From contig JBKPQY010000135.1 of NCBI GenBank assembly GCA_046734315.1, positions 1 to 7,540 on the forward strand: a DNA stretch of 7,540 nucleotides, given 5' to 3'. The notes under the pieces are model-generated. The model had not been told where the DNA came from. It saw only the letters and a list, made by a program, of their open reading frames with translations, and did not search any database. The stretch comes from DASXRA01 sp046734315 (GTDB lineage: Bacteria > Actinomycetota > Actinomycetes > Mycobacteriales > Jatrophihabitantaceae). The stretch's first letter is position 1. Each line of letters starts with the position of its first letter. The position numbers and the translations under genes were made by a program. Shown one piece after another: positions 5,314 to 7,540 of this stretch.

Positions 5314-6750
5314 TCACGCGCGCGCACGGGCCTTGATGCGACTGGTCAGCTCGGCGACCTGGTTGAACACCGAAAGTCGTTCTGCCATAAGGCTGCGCAC
5401 CTTGCGGTCGGCGTGCATAACGGTGGTGTGATCGCGTCCGCCGAACGTCTGGCCGATCTTGGGCAGCGACAGCTCGGTGAGCTCACGACACAGGTACATC
5501 GCGATCTGCCGGGCATTGACGAGCACCCGGCTCCGCGAGCTGCTCGTGAGGTCGTCGATCGACACCGAGAAGTACTCGGCAATCACGGCCATGATGTGCG
5601 CGGCCGTGATCTCGGGACTGTCCGACTCGCTGATCAAGTCTTTGAGGACGATCTCGGCGAGCTGCATCTCGACGTCCTGCTTGTTCAGGCTGGCGAACGC
5701 CGTCACCCGGATGAGCGCACCCTCGAGTTCACGGATGTTGCTCTGGATCTTCGTGGCGATGAACTCGAGCACCTCCGGCGGAGGGCTCATTCCCTCCTGT
5801 GACGCCTTCTTGCGGAGGATGGCGATGCGCGTCTCGAGGTCGGGCACCTGCACGTCGGTGATCAATCCCCACTCGAACCGGGTTCGCAGCCGATCCTCCA
5901 GAGTGGACAGTTGCCTCGGCGGCCGGTCGGAGCTGATCACGATCTGCTTGTTCGCGTTGTGCAGCGTGTTGAAGGTATGGAAGAACTCCTCCTGGGTGCG
6001 CTCAGCGCGTTCCAGGAACTGAATGTCGTCGATGAGCAGCAGGTCCTGACTTCGGTAGCGGCCCTGGAAAGCCTGCATCTTGTCGTCGCGCAGCGAGTTG
6101 ATGAAGTCGTTGGTGAATTCCTCGCTGGATACGTACCGGACCTTGATGCCCGGGAACAGCCGCTGCGCGTAATGGCCGATGGCGTGCAGCAGATGCGTCT
6201 TGCCCAGCCCCGAGTCGCCGTAGACGAACAGGGGGTTGTAGGCCTTGGCCGGCGCTTCGGCAACCGCGACTGCAGCGGCGTGGGTGAACCGATTGCTGGA
6301 TCCGATAACGAAGGTCTCGAAGGTGTACTTCGGGTTCAGTCGCGCCTCGCGATCGCTGGACCGGCTCGCATCGCCGTTGACCAGCGACGTCGATGCCGAC
6401 CGGCTGGCTCCTGCCCACTCATTGAAACGAATGTCCGGCAGTTCGTTGCGAGGTGGATCGGGTTCGATGGTCCGTTCGGACGGCTGATCGTCGGTGTGCT
6501 GGACGGTGACCGCGACCCGGATCTCGCGGCCGAGCTCGTCCGAGAGTGCCGTAGCGATAAGCGGGCGTAGCCGGTTCTCCAGGTAATCCTTGGCGAACTC
6601 GTTCGGCGCGGCCAGCAGTGCGGTGTCTTCGACCAGCCCGAGCGGACGGGTCAGTCCGATCCATGCGCGGTGGTGCGGTCGGATGGTGTCGTCGTCGAGT
6701 CGTCCGATGGCACGCGTCCAGACTTCGCCGAGGTCGGTGGTGTCGTCCAC
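5314..6750 (-). CDS. dnaA: Chromosomal replication initiator DnaA
   Basis: AAA+ initiator that binds DnaA boxes, melts oriC and recruits the helicase. From the GTG at 6750 it has 478 residues. Domain I begins with DLGEVWTRAIGRL and includes LAAPNEFAKDYLENRL; domain II is short (about 85-140). In domain III Walker A is GDSGLGKT at 178-185, Walker B LLLIDDIQF at 237-245, sensor I ISSDRPP at 272-278, the box VII arginine-finger region LEDRLRTRFEWGL at 284-296 and sensor II NIRELEGAL at 338-346. Domain IV carries the DNA-binding signature GGRDHTTVMHA at 437-447. The frame is open up to a GTG at 6828 (504 residues), with an ATG at 6804 (496). I prefer 6750 because homologs begin close to DLxxVW and the 26 codons upstream use rare A/T-ending codons such as TTA, CTA and CAA. 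Its Shine-Dalgarno, GGGGGA, is 12 nt away, so the start is uncertain; the identity is not. Confidence 0.97.
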   Translation of the reverse strand: MDDTTDLGEVWTRAIGRLDDDTIRPHHRAWIGLTRPLGLVEDTALLAAPNEFAKDYLENRLRPLIATALSDELGREIRVAVTVQHTDDQPSERTIEPDPPRNELPDIRFNEWAGASRSASTSLVNGDASRSSDREARLNPKYTFETFVIGSSNRFTHAAAVAVAEAPAKAYNPLFVYGDSGLGKTHLLHAIGHYAQRLFPGIKVRYVSSEEFTNDFINSLRDDKMQAFQGRYRSQDLLLIDDIQFLERAERTQEEFFHTFNTLHNANKQIVISSDRPPRQLSTLEDRLRTRFEWGLITDVQVPDLETRIAILRKKASQEGMSPPPEVLEFIATKIQSNIRELEGALIRVTAFASLNKQDVEMQLAEIVLKDLISESDSPEITAAHIMAVIAEYFSVSIDDLTSSSRSRVLVNARQIAMYLCRELTELSLPKIGQTFGGRDHTTVMHADRKVRSLMAERLSVFNQVAELTSRIKARARA

Positions 6751-6852
6751 TAGCCGAGTCCATCCCCCAGATGCGAGAGCTAACGGTGGTCGTTGTTCGA
6801 CCATCTCATGCGCACTGATGCCCGGCACGCCGACCGGGGGCGAATCGGCACG

Positions 6853-6883
6853 ACGTTAGATGCACAGTCCACACCGTTGTCCA
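6853..6883 (-). promoter_or_regulatory. Alternative dnaA promoter overlapping a DnaA box
   Basis: TGGACA (6883-6878, five of six bases of TTGACA) and TAACGT (6858-6853) on the minus strand are separated by 19 nt, longer than ideal. The -35 lies inside the perfect DnaA box, which would allow DnaA to repress its own gene. Inference from motif and position only. Confidence 0.25.
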
Positions 6884-6898
6884 CAGCCTGTGGAGAGC
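6865..6898. promoter_or_regulatory. DnaA-box group upstream of dnaA
   Basis: A perfect TTGTCCACA lies at 6877-6885. CAGTCCACA (6865-6873, two mismatches) precedes it by 12 nt in the same orientation. A reversed TGTGGAGAG (6890-6898, two mismatches) follows, making an inverted repeat CCACAG-C-CTGTGG at 6881-6893. The position between dnaA and its distal candidate promoter suggests autoregulation of dnaA, as known in other bacteria. Confidence 0.6.
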
Positions 6899-6977
6899 GC
6901 ACGTTACAGAAGTGCTGCGCCTTCCCCTCGCGTTCGCAGCGGCGTGCGCCACGCATCGGCGAGTGGCACGGCCAGAA

Positions 6978-7006
6978 AAAGTAACAGCGCACGCCGAAGG
7001 TCACAA
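6978..7006 (-). promoter_or_regulatory. Candidate dnaA promoter
   Basis: On the minus strand TTGTGA (7006-7001) and TACTTT (6983-6978) are separated by an ideal 17 nt. They match TTGACA at four positions and the TANNNT pattern of actinobacterial -10 elements. The predicted start near 6971 would give a leader of about 220 nt to the GTG at 6750, with the DnaA-box group inside it. Confidence 0.4.
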
Positions 7007-7044
7007 CACTACGCGGCGTGTCGCTACACATCGAAATGGGTTAC

Positions 7045-7062
7045 ACACCCTGGGGTGGGTGT
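7045..7062. repeat. Inverted repeat ACACCC/GGGTGT with short T-run
   Basis: A 6-bp stem (7045-7050 and 7057-7062) with a 6-nt loop is followed on the plus strand by TTTT (7062-7065). It resembles a weak intrinsic terminator pointing toward rpmH, but no plus-strand gene lies upstream, so its purpose is unclear. Confidence 0.25.
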
Positions 7063-7083
7063 TTTGCTGTCGCATCGGGCCAC

Positions 7084-7114
7084 TTGGCCTGGAGGAGTGC
7101 ACGTCCGGTACCGT
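7084..7114 (+). promoter_or_regulatory. Candidate rpmH promoter
   Basis: TTGGCC (7084-7089) and TACCGT (7109-7114) are separated by 19 nt. The -10 fits TANNNT within GGTACCGT; the -35 matches TTGACA at four of six positions. It lies about 90 nt before the rpmH start. The spacing is longer than ideal. Confidence 0.35.
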
Positions 7115-7205
7115 AGAGCGGTCCGAGCGGACGCCGAGTCGTGCTGTGCGCAAACCGTCCCGGGCCTCGAACATCGGCAACGACAGACATCGATGGAGCC
7201 TTACC

Positions 7206-7343
7206 GTGAGCAAGCGGACCTTCCAGCCGAACAACCGCCGGCGGGCCAAGACGCACGGCTTCCGCTTGCGGATGCGCACCCGTGCCGGCCGGGCGATCAT
7301 CACCGCCCGCCGGCGTAAGGGTCGCGAGAAGCTGTCGGCATAA
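7206..7343 (+). CDS. rpmH: 50S ribosomal protein bL34
   Basis: Small, very basic ribosomal protein of the large subunit that binds 23S rRNA. The 45 residues are full length for the family. They begin VSKRTFQPNNRRRAKTHGFR and continue with RMRTRAGRAIITARRRKGR, the core of the bL34 signature, then end KLSA. The start is GTG at 7206 with GGAG 7 nt upstream (7195-7198). It is divergent from dnaA and 15 nt upstream of rnpA, the near-universal rpmH-rnpA pair. Identification is certain despite the short length. Confidence 0.97.
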   Translation: MSKRTFQPNNRRRAKTHGFRLRMRTRAGRAIITARRRKGREKLSA

Positions 7344-7358
7344 GCGGTCTGGCATTCC

Positions 7359-7540
7359 GTGTTGCCGCAGGCTTTTCGGATGCGGCGGTCTGACGAGTTC
7401 ACGTCAGTCGTCCGTGCTGGTGCGCGCACCCGGCGTGGGCATCTCGTCGTTCATTTTGACCCCGATCTGGGCGGGGCTTCGCCGCGGGTAGGCCTGATCG
7501 TCGGCAAGTCCGTCGGAGGCAGCGTGGTGCGGCACCGTGT
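7359..7540 (+). CDS. rnpA: Ribonuclease P protein component, 3' end cut by window edge
   Basis: Protein subunit of RNase P, which helps the catalytic RNA bind and trim the 5' leaders of pre-tRNAs. The window holds 60 codons of about 110-130. The N-terminus VLPQAFRMRRSDEF is the usual opening, and RVGLIVGKSVGGSVVRHRV leads into the conserved basic RNR-type helix, where the window stops. The start is taken as GTG at 7359, 15 nt after the rpmH stop; the TTG just after it is a less likely alternative. No strong Shine-Dalgarno is visible, so translation may be coupled to rpmH. The family is clear. Confidence 0.92.
   Translation, partial: MLPQAFRMRRSDEFTSVVRAGARTRRGHLVVHFDPDLGGASPRVGLIVGKSVGGSVVRHR

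Larger units (their letters stand above)
6751..7205. other. dnaA/rpmH divergent regulatory region
   Basis: This 455-nt stretch holds no gene I can support, apart from the possible extra N-terminal codons of dnaA up to 6828. It contains a DnaA-box group at 6865-6898 with one perfect site, two candidate dnaA promoters, an inverted repeat at 7045-7062 and a candidate rpmH promoter. Dense stop codons and mixed composition argue against a hidden protein. In some bacteria this spacer also takes part in oriC function. Confidence 0.6.

Noticed and set aside
7001..7429. Minus-strand frame opposite rpmH
   Set aside because: It covers rpmH and the start of rnpA in antisense; no homology is recognisable.

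Overview
This is the chromosomal replication-origin neighbourhood of a high-G+C actinobacterium. The order on the minus strand is dnaA - dnaN - recF - dciA (DUF721) - gyrB (partial), with rpmH - rnpA (partial) diverging on the plus strand. DnaA has a short domain II, there is no gnd gene between dnaN and recF, and the DciA C-terminus ends in the actinobacterial RGPRDTYG. This layout fits mycobacterial, pseudonocardial or frankial-type genomes better than Streptomyces; I cannot name a genus.

Layout: 1-1889 gyrB (minus, 3' end cut by the window edge); 1890-2196 spacer with a candidate gyrB promoter and a strong leader hairpin; 2197-2781 dciA; 2771-3895 recF (11-nt overlap with dciA); 3896-3934 short spacer holding a possible coupling minigene; 3935-5068 dnaN; 5069-5313 dnaA-dnaN spacer with several degenerate DnaA boxes, the best oriC candidate; 5314-6750 dnaA (longer starts possible, up to 6828); 6751-7205 dnaA/rpmH divergent control region with one consensus DnaA box and candidate promoters; 7206-7343 rpmH; 7359-7540 start of rnpA.

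Together the genes cover initiation (DnaA), helicase loading (DciA), the sliding clamp (DnaN), gap and fork repair (RecF), relief of topological stress (GyrB) and, divergently, ribosomal protein bL34 with the protein subunit of RNase P. dnaN, recF and dciA look translationally linked: recF starts on a TGATG junction and dciA starts inside recF behind a strong Shine-Dalgarno. gyrB appears to have its own promoter.

I see no mobile element, CRISPR array, tRNA or rRNA, and no evidence of an unknown multi-gene system. The points worth a second look are small: a palindromic DnaA-box cluster inside the dciA coding sequence, a near-perfect 18-bp hairpin in the gyrB leader, two unusual residues in conserved GyrB motifs, the back-to-back arrangement of degenerate boxes in the putative oriC, and the minigene before recF.
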